A DNA stretch of 32,358 bases from an uncultured Bacilli bacterium (GTDB lineage Bacteria; Bacillota_I; Bacilli_A; RF39; UBA660): positions 1-32,358 of the forward strand of contig CAJUTW010000014.1 of the NCBI GenBank assembly GCA_910589335.1, read 5' to 3'. The notes beneath the pieces were generated by a model, which did no database searches, was not told the origin of the DNA, and saw only the letters and a list, made by a program, of their open reading frames with translations. Both the position numbers and the translations under genes were made by a program. Within the stretch, counting starts at the first letter, position 1, and every line of letters begins with the position of its first letter. Below are positions 1 through 7,484 of this stretch, one piece after another.

Positions 1-2
1 TA

Positions 3-308
3 AATAAAGAGAATGGAAATGGAGCATTAAGATATCCAGTAGGATTAATAACAAGACAAGAACAGAACCTAGCTTATATTTCTTCAAAATCACCACTTTC
101 TGGGAATTATTATTGGGGCCTTTCCCCTGGCCACTTCAGCGACGACAGCGCTTACGGCTCTTACGTGGACACGATTGGTTACGGCAGCAGCTACTTCGTG
201 AGCAGCTCTTACGGCGTCCGTCCGGCAGTTTCACTCCGCGCAGGACTTGAGTATATGAGTGGTGACGGAAGTGTTGATTATCCATATGTAATCGATATGG
301 ATAGTTAG
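3..308 (+). CDS. 3' end of a surface-type protein with a GC-rich, possibly hypervariable C-terminus
   Basis: The reading frame is open from the window edge to the TAG at 306-308, giving the last 101 residues; the start lies outside. The first third is ordinary AT-rich coding sequence. From about 115 to 243 the base composition changes sharply to GC-rich and then returns to the host style for the last 20 residues. The GC-rich part encodes a Ser/Tyr/Gly/Asp-rich stretch followed by GVRPAVSL. Ends of the form GVRP(A/V)(V/I)SL are familiar from C-type-lectin-like or formylglycine-enzyme-like C-terminal domains of surface proteins in gut Firmicutes and of DGR target proteins; that is family knowledge recalled, not searched. 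The N-terminal architecture and the function cannot be seen here. A convergent terminator follows directly. Confidence 0.8.
   Translation, partial: NKENGNGALRYPVGLITRQEQNLAYISSKSPLSGNYYWGLSPGHFSDDSAYGSYVDTIGYGSSYFVSSSYGVRPAVSLRAGLEYMSGDGSVDYPYVIDMDS
115..243 (+). other. GC-rich segment resembling a DGR variable region
   Basis: This stretch is clearly GC-rich inside an otherwise roughly 25-30% GC window. In the reading frame, 17 of the 26 codons between 138 and 215 are AGC, GAC, TAC or GGC, which are single-base relatives of AAC at the first or second position. No AAC remains. A constant-looking block follows (GTC CGT CCG GCA, 216-227). This matches the expected product of adenine-specific mutagenic retrohoming into an AAC-rich template, at the usual C-terminal position of a target gene. 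No template repeat or reverse transcriptase is visible in the window, so the call rests on codon pattern alone. Alternatives are a horizontally acquired or recombining cassette, or an assembly join. Confidence 0.55.
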
Positions 309-311
309 AAA

Positions 312-339
312 AAACAGTGAATATTATTTTTCACTGTTT
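312..339. terminator. Bidirectional hairpin terminator between convergent genes
   Basis: A perfect 10-bp stem pairs 312-321 with 330-339 (arms AAACAGTGAA and TTCACTGTTT) around an 8-nt loop. It is T-rich on the downstream side and A-rich on the upstream side, so it can serve both strands. It overlaps the last codons of the minus-strand glycosylase remnant. Confidence 0.8.
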
Positions 340-814
340 CTTTTGATTTTATTGTATTCTTTAATTAATTTTTCTAATGTAAAAGTTGCATTTGCAGGAG
401 AGGTACTTGGTAGATAGGTAGCTTCTATGTTAGTTTTTTTCTGAATTTCTTTCATATATACTTCATAAGCTTTTTTTCCAGTTGTGTATATTTTATTTAT
501 TTTAGTCTTTTTTATTAATTTAGATATATCATTAACAGTGATGTTTGTTATTGAAGAGTCACTTGAAGAGGTTATGTTACATGATTTTATTGTATCCCAG
601 AGAGCTATATTATTTCTTAATAAGAAATCTTTTTTTTCTTCAATTGTATTTGGAATTTTTTCATTAAAAATTATTGCTAGAACTTTCCAAAATCTATTTT
701 GAGGATGAGAATAATAAAATCCAATTTCTCTTGATTAATGCTAGGAATTGTTCCTAAAATTAGTACTTTGGAATTTTCATCATAGATAGGTTCTAATTTA
801 TGTGTTACTTTCAT
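324..814 (-). pseudogene. Frameshifted DNA-deoxyinosine glycosylase / UDG-family gene
   Basis: Read on the minus strand from the ATG at 814-812, the product begins MKVTHKLEPIYDENSKVLILGT and continues to PSIN. It then falls out of frame and stops after about 45 residues. The next frame carries on with REIGFYYSHPQNRFWK and stays open to a TAA at 326-324, ending in a region with TGKKAYEVY and LPSTSPANA. Both halves together match the small UDG-superfamily hypoxanthine/deoxyinosine glycosylases of about 160 residues, which remove deaminated bases from DNA; GTxPS, FYYSHPQNRFW and LPSTSPAN are hallmark motifs. One base appears to be missing near 729-732, where TCTCTTGATT on the plus strand would need one more T. 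The start overlaps the end of the upstream radical SAM gene by 17 nt, so the two form an operon. It could be a true pseudogene or a one-base sequence error. Confidence 0.8.
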
Positions 815-1748
815 TATATTCTTTTCCTTGATATGTATCTCTTTTAACCATCTCTTTATCTATGTCATTTAAAACACAAAATTTTTTAGTTAACCAAAAT
901 GGTTCTACTAATTCATCTAATTTTGGATCTCCTGTTATTCTGTGAATTACTATATCTTCTTTTAATAATTCTAATTGTTTAATAACTATATCAATGTATT
1001 CATCTTTAGTTAATATTTTAAATTTTTCTTTTTGGTAAAGTTTTTCTAAAGGAGTATCTTTTATAATACTTAACATATGAATTTTTACACCTTGAATATC
1101 TAATTTGCTTAAATATTTTGCTGTATTTAACATATCAAATTTTGTTTCATATGGAAGTCCATTAATAATATGAACTACAACATCGATTTTTCTTTCTCTT
1201 AGTTTATTTACCATATCTTCAAAGCATTTTAATGTGTGACATCTATTTATTAATTTAGAGGTTATTTCATTTGAAGTTTGTAGTCCTAATTCAATGGTTA
1301 AATAAGTTTTTTTATTTAATTCTTCTAAATAGTCTAAACATTCATTTGTAATGGCATCAGGACGAGTTGCAATATTTAGACCTATAACATTATCTATTTT
1401 TAAAATAGATTCATATAATTCTTTTAATTTTTCTACTGGAGCGTAAGTGTTTGTTCTTGCTTGAAAATATCCAATATATTTAGCTTTAGGCCATTTTTTG
1501 TGCATCATTTCTTTTATATTTTTAAATTGTTTTTCTAAAGAATCTTTAATATTACCAGCAAATTCTCCACTACCAGTTTTAGAACAATAGATACAACCTC
1601 CATGACCTACTTTTCCATCAATATTTGGACAAGAAAAACCAGCATTTAAGCTTACTTTAAAAACTTTTTCGTTAAATTTTTGTTTGTAAAAATAGTCTAA
1701 TGTATGGTATCGCTTATTAGAATTACTATATTTAAAATTATTATTCAT
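798..1748 (-). CDS. Radical SAM protein, YhcC/TIGR01212-type
   Basis: The protein has 316 residues and a radical SAM core near the N-terminus. C40, followed by PNIDGKVGHGG and then CIYC (C52, C55), forms the CX11CX2C cluster-binding pattern seen in the YhcC/TIGR01212 group, in place of the classical CX3CX2C. YIGYFQARTNTYAP and LNIATRPDAI, both characteristic of this group, follow. Family members carry a [4Fe-4S] cluster and cleave S-adenosylmethionine; the substrate of this group is not established to my knowledge. The start is ATG at 1748 behind an AGAGGA ribosome site. Its own extended -10 promoter lies at 1791-1820. Its 3' end overlaps the frameshifted glycosylase gene, so the pair is co-transcribed. 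It is divergent from the carboxypeptidase gene. Confidence 0.85.
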   Translation of the reverse strand: MNNNFKYSNSNKRYHTLDYFYKQKFNEKVFKVSLNAGFSCPNIDGKVGHGGCIYCSKTGSGEFAGNIKDSLEKQFKNIKEMMHKKWPKAKYIGYFQARTNTYAPVEKLKELYESILKIDNVIGLNIATRPDAITNECLDYLEELNKKTYLTIELGLQTSNEITSKLINRCHTLKCFEDMVNKLRERKIDVVVHIINGLPYETKFDMLNTAKYLSKLDIQGVKIHMLSIIKDTPLEKLYQKEKFKILTKDEYIDIVIKQLELLKEDIVIHRITGDPKLDELVEPFWLTKKFCVLNDIDKEMVKRDTYQGKEYNESNT

Positions 1749-1790
1749 ATTTTCCTCTTATTAAAAAAATTATTTTGTAAAAACGTATCG

Positions 1791-1820
1791 ATTATATCAT
1801 ATTTTATGGATTTTTTGCAA
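1791..1820 (-). promoter_or_regulatory. Sigma-A promoter for the radical SAM operon
   Basis: On the minus strand, TTGCAA (1820-1815) is followed by an 18-bp spacer and a perfect TATAAT (1796-1791) preceded by TGA, giving an extended -10. It sits about 45 nt upstream of the ATG at 1748. Confidence 0.7.
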
Positions 1821-1853
1821 TTAGGTATGATATTATTATGATAGGTGATATGC

Positions 1854-2981
1854 TTGAAGAAAATAAAAAAAATAAAATTGAAAGATGGATATGTTAAAGT
1901 TTTAAAAATAGTAGGTATTATTATTTGTGTTTTTTTAGGAATGTATCTTTTTTATATTCGAGAAGTTAGTCTTTTGAGAAAGATTGGATATAGTAAGTTA
2001 GCTAGTAAAAATATCTTATTTTCTTTTAATAAAGAATATGTCTTATCTATTGGTGAGAATAAAACTTTAAACAAAGCATATGAAAGTAAATATTTTAATG
2101 AAAAGTATATGGATAATTATACAAAGATAAAATATTTTAATCAAAAGGATTTAATAAAAAATATCAATAAGTTATTAGAAATTGGTTATAGTAATAGTGA
2201 TATAAATTTAATACTTGCTCATGGTAATAATGATAGTGTTACTAGATTTACAAAGAGAGAAAAAATCAAGTATTTAGAAGAGTTTTTTAATGTTTCTTTT
2301 GCAAAACTGGATAATTACGATAGATATGTAACTTATTCTGATGAGACAGGAGAAGATGAAGAAACAACAGTTTTATTTGTTAATTTAAATATGGATAAAG
2401 AAGCTTATACAGAATCACAATTAATTGAGGAATTCTCTATTGATATGCTTATTAATAAACATAGAAATTTAAATAAAGATTTTGTACCAGAAAATCTTTC
2501 TAAAATTGATAGTAAATATGCTAGTGAAGATGGAATGAAGGCTAGTAGATTAGCAATAAATGCTTTTATAGAAATGAGTAAAGCAGCTAAGAAAGATGAT
2601 ATGGATATAGTAATAAACTCAGCATATAGAAGTTATGAAGATCAAGAAAAAATAAGTAATACATATTTAGAATTATATGGACAGGGATATGTTGATAAAT
2701 ATGTAGCAAAACCAGGTTTCTCTGAGCATCAAACAGGTTTATGTTTTGATATTGGAAGTCGTAATAGTAAAGTTTTTGCTGAATCTAATGAATATAAATG
2801 GATGTTAGAAAATGCTTATAAATATGGTTTTATTTTAAGATTTCCAAAAAAATATGAACTTATAACAGGATTTAGAAGTGAACCATGGCATTATCGTTAT
2901 GTTGGTAAAAATATTGCTAAAGTAATACATGATGAAGATATAACTTTAGAAGAATATTTTGTAAGAAATTTAGATAAATAG
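1854..2981 (+). CDS. VanY-like D-alanyl-D-alanine carboxypeptidase (M15B), membrane-anchored
   Basis: This is a zinc D,D-carboxypeptidase of the VanY/DacY type, which trims the terminal D-Ala from peptidoglycan stem peptides outside the membrane. With the start at 1854 it has 375 residues. A lysine-rich N-terminus leads into one membrane segment (about 16-35), so it is a signal-anchored protein. The catalytic domain is at the C-terminus: SAYRSYEDQ, then SEHQTGLCFDIG with H292 and D299, and EPWHYRYVG with H346. These are the classic M15B zinc ligands. The start is uncertain. The frame is open to a GTG at 1845, but that codon has no ribosome site in front, while GGTGAT (1844-1849) is well placed for the TTG at 1854. 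The middle part (about 80-215) is not recognised. Confidence 0.88.
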   Translation: MKKIKKIKLKDGYVKVLKIVGIIICVFLGMYLFYIREVSLLRKIGYSKLASKNILFSFNKEYVLSIGENKTLNKAYESKYFNEKYMDNYTKIKYFNQKDLIKNINKLLEIGYSNSDINLILAHGNNDSVTRFTKREKIKYLEEFFNVSFAKLDNYDRYVTYSDETGEDEETTVLFVNLNMDKEAYTESQLIEEFSIDMLINKHRNLNKDFVPENLSKIDSKYASEDGMKASRLAINAFIEMSKAAKKDDMDIVINSAYRSYEDQEKISNTYLELYGQGYVDKYVAKPGFSEHQTGLCFDIGSRNSKVFAESNEYKWMLENAYKYGFILRFPKKYELITGFRSEPWHYRYVGKNIAKVIHDEDITLEEYFVRNLDK

Positions 2982-2996
2982 TTAGGAGATTTGAAA

Positions 2997-3698
2997 ATGA
3001 ATTTTTTTAGAAGAAAAAAAGAAGAAGCCTTATCTGAAACAACTAATATAGAGATGACTAGGGATGAGGCAGAACAAGTAATTAATGGTCAGGCTATTGA
3101 TTTTTTGAAGCAAATGAGAGCTGAATTAGATAAACAAAAAAGAGATGAAGCTAAAGCGTTAGAAATAGGTAGAAAAAGAGCAGAAAAATTACAAAGAATG
3201 CGTGAGAAAAATCAAGCATTTAGAGAAAAAGAAGCACCTCTAAAACAAGAAAAACAAGTTATACCTGACAAAGAAAAAAATGAAAAGGAATATGAAGATA
3301 ATCGATTAAAAGAACTTGATAGAATGATAGATTTCAATGATGGTTCTGAAAGAAAATTAGAAATTTATTGTAAAAGAGATAGTGAAGATTGCTTTATACA
3401 AGGAAGTGAAATAAAAGGGATAATTGATTGTAGTTTAAAAGATGATTTATTTTATCCGCTTGATATAGATAAAATAACAGAAATAAGTAGTTGTAATATT
3501 AATTTTGATGCAGTAAATAATAAAGCTAAATTAATAGATGATAATAAATTAAAAGAAGATTTTGGATATTATTTAAGTCAACATTATGCAAGTGGAGGAA
3601 ATGGTAGTTTTCCTTATCAAGGAAAAATTCAATTTGAAGAGATAATGAGTAGGTTTTATGAAAAATATAATGAGAATAGAAATAGTAAACAATTTTAA
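2997..3698 (+). CDS. Hypothetical protein with charged N-terminal coiled coil
   Basis: This is a 233-residue protein I do not recognise. The first 100 residues are rich in Lys, Glu and Arg, with a helical, coiled-coil look (ALEIGRKRAEKLQRMREKN). The rest is mixed and contains two cysteines. There is no signal peptide or membrane segment. The frame extends to a TTG at 2991, but AGGAG (2984-2988) is only two bases from it and eight from the ATG at 2997, which is therefore preferred. It starts 15 nt after the carboxypeptidase gene and is followed by a terminator, so the two form an operon. A cytoplasmic scaffold or regulatory role is possible but unsupported. Confidence 0.75.
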   Translation: MNFFRRKKEEALSETTNIEMTRDEAEQVINGQAIDFLKQMRAELDKQKRDEAKALEIGRKRAEKLQRMREKNQAFREKEAPLKQEKQVIPDKEKNEKEYEDNRLKELDRMIDFNDGSERKLEIYCKRDSEDCFIQGSEIKGIIDCSLKDDLFYPLDIDKITEISSCNINFDAVNNKAKLIDDNKLKEDFGYYLSQHYASGGNGSFPYQGKIQFEEIMSRFYEKYNENRNSKQF

Positions 3699-3717
3699 AT
3701 ATTAATAGACATTAAAG

Positions 3718-3742
3718 ACATTACTTTTTGTAATGTTTTTTT
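3718..3742 (+). terminator. Rho-independent terminator
   Basis: A 7-bp stem pairs ACATTAC (3718-3724) with GTAATGT (3730-3736), followed by a T run. It ends the carboxypeptidase/coiled-coil operon. Confidence 0.75.
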
Positions 3743-3749
3743 CTTTTAC

Positions 3750-3778
3750 TTGGATTATTTACTTAATTATGATATTAT
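3750..3778 (+). promoter_or_regulatory. Sigma-A promoter for the GH31 gene
   Basis: TTGGAT (3750-3755), a 17-bp spacer and TATTAT (3773-3778) preceded by TGA give a TG-extended -10. The start codon is 28 nt downstream. Confidence 0.65.
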
Positions 3779-3805
3779 GTTATTAGAATAAAAGGAGTGT
3801 TTAGT

Positions 3806-6226
3806 ATGTATCCGCTTGGAAAACAATTTGAAGTAGATTATACGAAGGCTAAAAGTGATAAAAGAGCTATTGTTCAAGGAAATAGCTATCGAATTTCTGT
3901 TATTTCCGAGAGAATCATTAGACTTGAGTATTCACAAGCTGGTCAATTTATTGATAGACCAACACAACTGGTAAAAAAAAGAAGTATAGGTTTACCAGAT
4001 TTTTCTGTTAGACAAGATGCTAATATTTTAGAGATATCTACAAAATATTTTGCTTTAAGTTATATAAAAGAACAACCTTTTTATGGTACTAAACTAGATC
4101 CTATGAAAAATTTAAAAATTACATTATTAAGTAAAGATAGGGATCGTTGTAAGGATTGGTATGTTGGACATCCTGAGGCTCGTAATATGAAAGGAAATAT
4201 GGTTGGTGTTGATGTTAACATTCCTGATACTTTACAAAAAGGTTTATATTCATTAGATGGCTTTGCTTCACTTGATGATAGTTATGGAAAAATAATTATG
4301 GAAGATGGAACACTTGCTAATCCTCCATTAAATCATTTAGATATTTATGTTTTTATGTATGATAGAGACTTTAAACAAGTTTTATTCGATTATTTCAAAA
4401 TGACAGGAGCTCCAGCTCTTATACCTCGTTATGCTCTTGGTAATTGGTGGAGTAGAAATACAGTTTATGATGATAAAAGTATAAAAGAATTAATTAGAAA
4501 ATTTGAAAGAAAGAAAATACCTATCTCAATTATGTTATTTGATCATGATTGGCATGTTAGAGATGTTTTAGATTATAAGAATTTAAAAACAGGTTTTACT
4601 TTTAATAATAAATTATTTTCTGATCCTAAAATTATGATTAATGAATTTCATAAAAGAGGTATTAGAGTTGGTGTTTGTGTAAATCCTACTAATGGAATTT
4701 ATCCACATGAAGAGTATTATGAAAAGGCATGTGAATATTTACAAGTTCCTAAGTCTAATGTAATTGAATTTGATCCTTTAAATCCAAAATACTTAGATGT
4801 TTTATTTAAAATGTTTTTGCATCCTTTGGAAGCAAAAGGTGTTGATTTTTTTTGGAATGATTCTGATGGGAAAATGGATATTACTAATTTGTGGGCACTT
4901 AATCATTATATGTATTTAGACTCTGGTAGAAATAATAATAAACGAGCATTATTACTTGCTAGAGGAAGTATTTATGCCCCTCATAGATATCCTGTTTTAT
5001 ATGGGGGATCTAGTGAGATTAGTTGGGAACATTTGAAAAATTTACCTTTTCTATATTTAAATGCAGCAAATATCGGTGTTAGTTGGTGGAGTCATGATGT
5101 TGGTGGAAATCATGGTGGTATTGAAGATGGAGAATTATATTTACGTTATATTCAACTTAGTACTTTTGGTCCTATTTTGCGTTTTCATGCTGCAAGAGGT
5201 AAATATTATAAAAAAGAACCTTGGTTATGGGATGCTAAAACTGAAAATATAGCAGCTGATTATTTAAGACTTCGTCATAGATTAATTCCGTATATTTATA
5301 CAGAAGCTTACAATTATACAAAAACAGGAACTCCTCTAATTCAACCATTTTACTATAATTATATGTGGGTTTATGATGATGATTTATATAGAAATCAATA
5401 TTATTTTGGTTCACAATTATTAGTGTGTCCTATATTGGAAGCAAAGGATAATATAATGAATAGAACAATTCATAGATTTTTTGTTCCTGATGGTATTTGG
5501 TATGATTTAGTAACAGGAAAAAAATTCCCTGGAAATAAAAAATATGTTTCATTTTTTAAAGAAGATGATTATCCAGTTTTTGCACATGCTGGTTCTATAA
5601 TACCTTTTTCTAATCGAAGTGATTATAATAATATTGGATTGCCTACTGATTTAGAGATTCAAATATTTCCTGGAGTAAGTAATACTTATACATTATTTGA
5701 AGACGATGGTATTACTTCGTTATATAGAGAAGGTTATTTCTTAAAAACTTCGATAGACTATAATTATTTAAGAAATAATTATACTGTTATTATAAGATCA
5801 ATTGATGGTAAAAGTGGTATTGCACCAGAAAAACGAAATTATAAGATGGTATTTAGAAATACAAAACAAGCTGATAATGTTACAATTTATTTTAATGCTG
5901 AAAAGTTAACTAGTGATAGTTATGTAGATGGAAATGACTTTGTTGTAGAAGTTAAAAATGTTCCAACTATTGGACAGTTGACAATTAACTGTAAAGGAAA
6001 AGATATTGAAATAGATGCAGTAAGACTTATAAATGATGATTTTGATAGTATTTTGATGGATTTAAAAATAAATACTTATTTAAAAGAAGAAATAGCTGGA
6101 ATAATGTTTGGAGAGTTACCAATGGATAAAAAACGTATTGCTATTAGGAAGTTAAAGAAAAGTGGCTTGTCAAAAGAATATGCAAGTTTATTTTTAAAGC
6201 TTTTAGATTATATTGGTGAGTTTTAG
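3806..6226 (+). CDS. Glycoside hydrolase family 31, alpha-glucosidase-type
   Basis: This is a GH31 retaining glycosidase of 806 residues, likely acting on alpha-linked glucosides or a related sugar; the exact substrate is not predictable. An N-terminal beta-sandwich (about 1-200) leads into the (beta/alpha)8 barrel beginning around RYALGNWWSRN. The predicted nucleophile is D352 in FFWND. The predicted acid/base is D431 in SWWSHDVGG, equivalent to the WSHDIGG motif of YicI-type enzymes. A C-terminal beta region with a typical LFEDDG motif follows. The last 70 or so residues form an extra lysine-rich helical tail not usual for GH31. There is no signal peptide, so the enzyme is probably cytoplasmic. 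The ATG at 3806 lies 8 nt after AAAGGAG; a GTG at 3797 overlaps that site and is unlikely. No sugar transporter is adjacent. Confidence 0.9.
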   Translation: MYPLGKQFEVDYTKAKSDKRAIVQGNSYRISVISERIIRLEYSQAGQFIDRPTQLVKKRSIGLPDFSVRQDANILEISTKYFALSYIKEQPFYGTKLDPMKNLKITLLSKDRDRCKDWYVGHPEARNMKGNMVGVDVNIPDTLQKGLYSLDGFASLDDSYGKIIMEDGTLANPPLNHLDIYVFMYDRDFKQVLFDYFKMTGAPALIPRYALGNWWSRNTVYDDKSIKELIRKFERKKIPISIMLFDHDWHVRDVLDYKNLKTGFTFNNKLFSDPKIMINEFHKRGIRVGVCVNPTNGIYPHEEYYEKACEYLQVPKSNVIEFDPLNPKYLDVLFKMFLHPLEAKGVDFFWNDSDGKMDITNLWALNHYMYLDSGRNNNKRALLLARGSIYAPHRYPVLYGGSSEISWEHLKNLPFLYLNAANIGVSWWSHDVGGNHGGIEDGELYLRYIQLSTFGPILRFHAARGKYYKKEPWLWDAKTENIAADYLRLRHRLIPYIYTEAYNYTKTGTPLIQPFYYNYMWVYDDDLYRNQYYFGSQLLVCPILEAKDNIMNRTIHRFFVPDGIWYDLVTGKKFPGNKKYVSFFKEDDYPVFAHAGSIIPFSNRSDYNNIGLPTDLEIQIFPGVSNTYTLFEDDGITSLYREGYFLKTSIDYNYLRNNYTVIIRSIDGKSGIAPEKRNYKMVFRNTKQADNVTIYFNAEKLTSDSYVDGNDFVVEVKNVPTIGQLTINCKGKDIEIDAVRLINDDFDSILMDLKINTYLKEEIAGIMFGELPMDKKRIAIRKLKKSGLSKEYASLFLKLLDYIGEF

Positions 6227-6239
6227 GAGGCGTTTTAAA

Positions 6240-6830
6240 ATGATTAGTAAAAAAAATATAAATAATGGTATCAAAAGACTAGAAGAATTAAAACAAAAGG
6301 TAATTTTAAAATATAATGAAGAAATAGATTATGAAGATAAATATTCTATCTATAATGTTATTTTAAAACATATAATTAATGGAGATTTAAATGATGATTT
6401 TAATTCACAAGTTTTTGATGGAATGAATAAATATGAAAAAAATGATTTACAACAATTAGTATCAGAATATATTCCTTTATGTTTTAATAATTGTCAGGTA
6501 GAGCAGTGGATTGACTCTGTAGAGACTGGTGGTTTTTCGATACCTTTGATTTTTATTATTGTTCTTGATAATTATGAATTTTTATTGAAAATTGCAAAAG
6601 AAGGTGGAAGAGCTGTTTTAGAATTAATTAAAAGTTTTAGAAATGAAGAAGGTTATAATGAGACAGCTTGTGTGGAATATTTAAGAAATACTTTCTATAT
6701 TAATGATGAAGTAAATGAGAAAGTACTTATTAATATTTTATTAAATATGTCAAAAGAAAACTCAGAATATGATATTTTTTCTAATAAAGAAAAAGCATAT
6801 TTATGTATGTTTCCAAAATTGATAATATAA
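6240..6830 (+). CDS. Hypothetical protein downstream of GH31
   Basis: This 196-residue protein is not recognised. It is mostly helical and acidic, with one hydrophobic stretch (GGFSIPLIFIIVLDNYEFLL) too short and interrupted to call a firm membrane span. The frame is open further upstream to 6213, inside the GH31 gene, but a strong AGGAGG at 6225-6230 sits nine bases before the ATG at 6240, so that is the start. It begins 14 nt after the GH31 stop and is almost certainly co-transcribed with it. No terminator is clear before the leucine T-box promoter. Confidence 0.75.
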   Translation: MISKKNINNGIKRLEELKQKVILKYNEEIDYEDKYSIYNVILKHIINGDLNDDFNSQVFDGMNKYEKNDLQQLVSEYIPLCFNNCQVEQWIDSVETGGFSIPLIFIIVLDNYEFLLKIAKEGGRAVLELIKSFRNEEGYNETACVEYLRNTFYINDEVNEKVLINILLNMSKENSEYDIFSNKEKAYLCMFPKLII

Positions 6831-6848
6831 TTAATTTTTAATATTTTC

Positions 6849-6876
6849 TTGGATTTTTTTAATTTTGTGTTATAAT
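6849..6876 (+). promoter_or_regulatory. Promoter of the leucine T-box operon
   Basis: TTGGAT (6849-6854), a 16-bp spacer and a perfect TATAAT (6871-6876) preceded by TGT form an extended -10 promoter. Transcription would start just before the T-box leader. Confidence 0.8.
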
Positions 6877-6884
6877 AAATCTAT

Positions 6885-7087
6885 ATTTTGCATTGACTTA
6901 GAAGTAGTAGTAAGAAATTTATTTTTTAGAGAGTCTATGTTTGGTGAAAATAGATAGTAAATTCTTATGAACTTATCTTAGGAGCAAATTGGGTAATTCC
7001 GTTATAAATTCTTTAAGTGTATAAGTTTACTTATAAATTAAGGTGGTACCGCGAATAATTCGTCCTTATTGTTAAGGACGTTTTTTA
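6885..7087 (+). promoter_or_regulatory. T-box riboswitch, leucine (UUA specifier)
   Basis: The leader shows the T-box landmarks in order: a stem I start, an AGAGAG-type motif and GGTGAAAA distal element (about 6930-6950), a specifier region GAAC-TTA (TTA at 6973-6975, a leucine codon), the conserved T-box AAGGTGGTACCGCG (7040-7053), and a terminator hairpin CGTCCTTA/TAAGGACG (7061-7068 with 7073-7080) followed by T's. UGGU in the T-box bulge would pair with an ACCA acceptor end, as expected for tRNA-Leu. Uncharged tRNA-Leu should stabilise the antiterminator and allow expression of the two downstream genes. Confidence 0.93.
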
Positions 7088-7103
7088 TTTTTTGGAGGAT
7101 ATT

Positions 7104-7484
7104 ATGGAAGAAATAGTTTTATTTTTTATGAGTTATGTATTTGTATTTATTATGTATCAACTTTTTATTATTAAACCTGCTAAAAAGAGGTATGTTGAAA
7201 AAAACAAATCAAAAGATAGGGATAAAAAAGAACTTGTGGAAATTAAATATTTAGTTAAAAGATATAAATTAGATTTAGAAAAAATAAGTTATAAACAATT
7301 ATTACAAATAGTAGCTTTAGTATCTTCTTTTGATATTTCTTTAGTTGTAAGTACAATTATGTTAATTGAGAATTTTATTTTAAGTATTATTGTTGGTTTT
7401 ATTTTAACAATTTTATTAATTTTATTGAGTTACCATTTTGTATATGTATTTTATAAAAAGAAAGGAATGATTAAAAATGTATAA
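7104..7484 (+). CDS. Small conserved-looking membrane protein in the leuS operon
   Basis: This is a 126-residue protein with one hydrophobic segment at the N-terminus (about 4-24), a charged middle (KKRYVEKNKSKDRDKKEL), and two hydrophobic segments at the C-terminus (about 67-85 and 88-112), the last followed by YKKKG. I do not recognise the family. A TTG at 7092 lies within the ribosome site GGAGG; the ATG at 7104 with correct spacing is the start. It is the first gene behind the leucine T-box and its stop overlaps leuS by 8 nt, so its synthesis follows leucine-tRNA charging and may be translationally coupled to leuS. Confidence 0.82.
   Translation: MEEIVLFFMSYVFVFIMYQLFIIKPAKKRYVEKNKSKDRDKKELVEIKYLVKRYKLDLEKISYKQLLQIVALVSSFDISLVVSTIMLIENFILSIIVGFILTILLILLSYHFVYVFYKKKGMIKNV

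Noticed and set aside
115..243. Contamination or chimeric assembly as the explanation of the GC-rich patch
   Set aside because: The reading frame runs through both borders without a break and ends in a sensible C-terminus. It cannot be excluded without reads, so it is kept as an alternative.
413..470. CAGGAGAGG-like ribosome site on the plus strand (near 394-402)
   Set aside because: No plus-strand frame of useful length follows; the sequence belongs to the minus-strand LPSTSPAN coding region.
484..702. 72-codon plus-strand ORF
   Set aside because: It lies antisense to the frameshifted glycosylase, whose conserved motifs explain the sequence; no ribosome site.
5061..5252. 63-codon plus-strand ORF
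   Set aside because: Out-of-frame shadow inside the GH31 catalytic domain.
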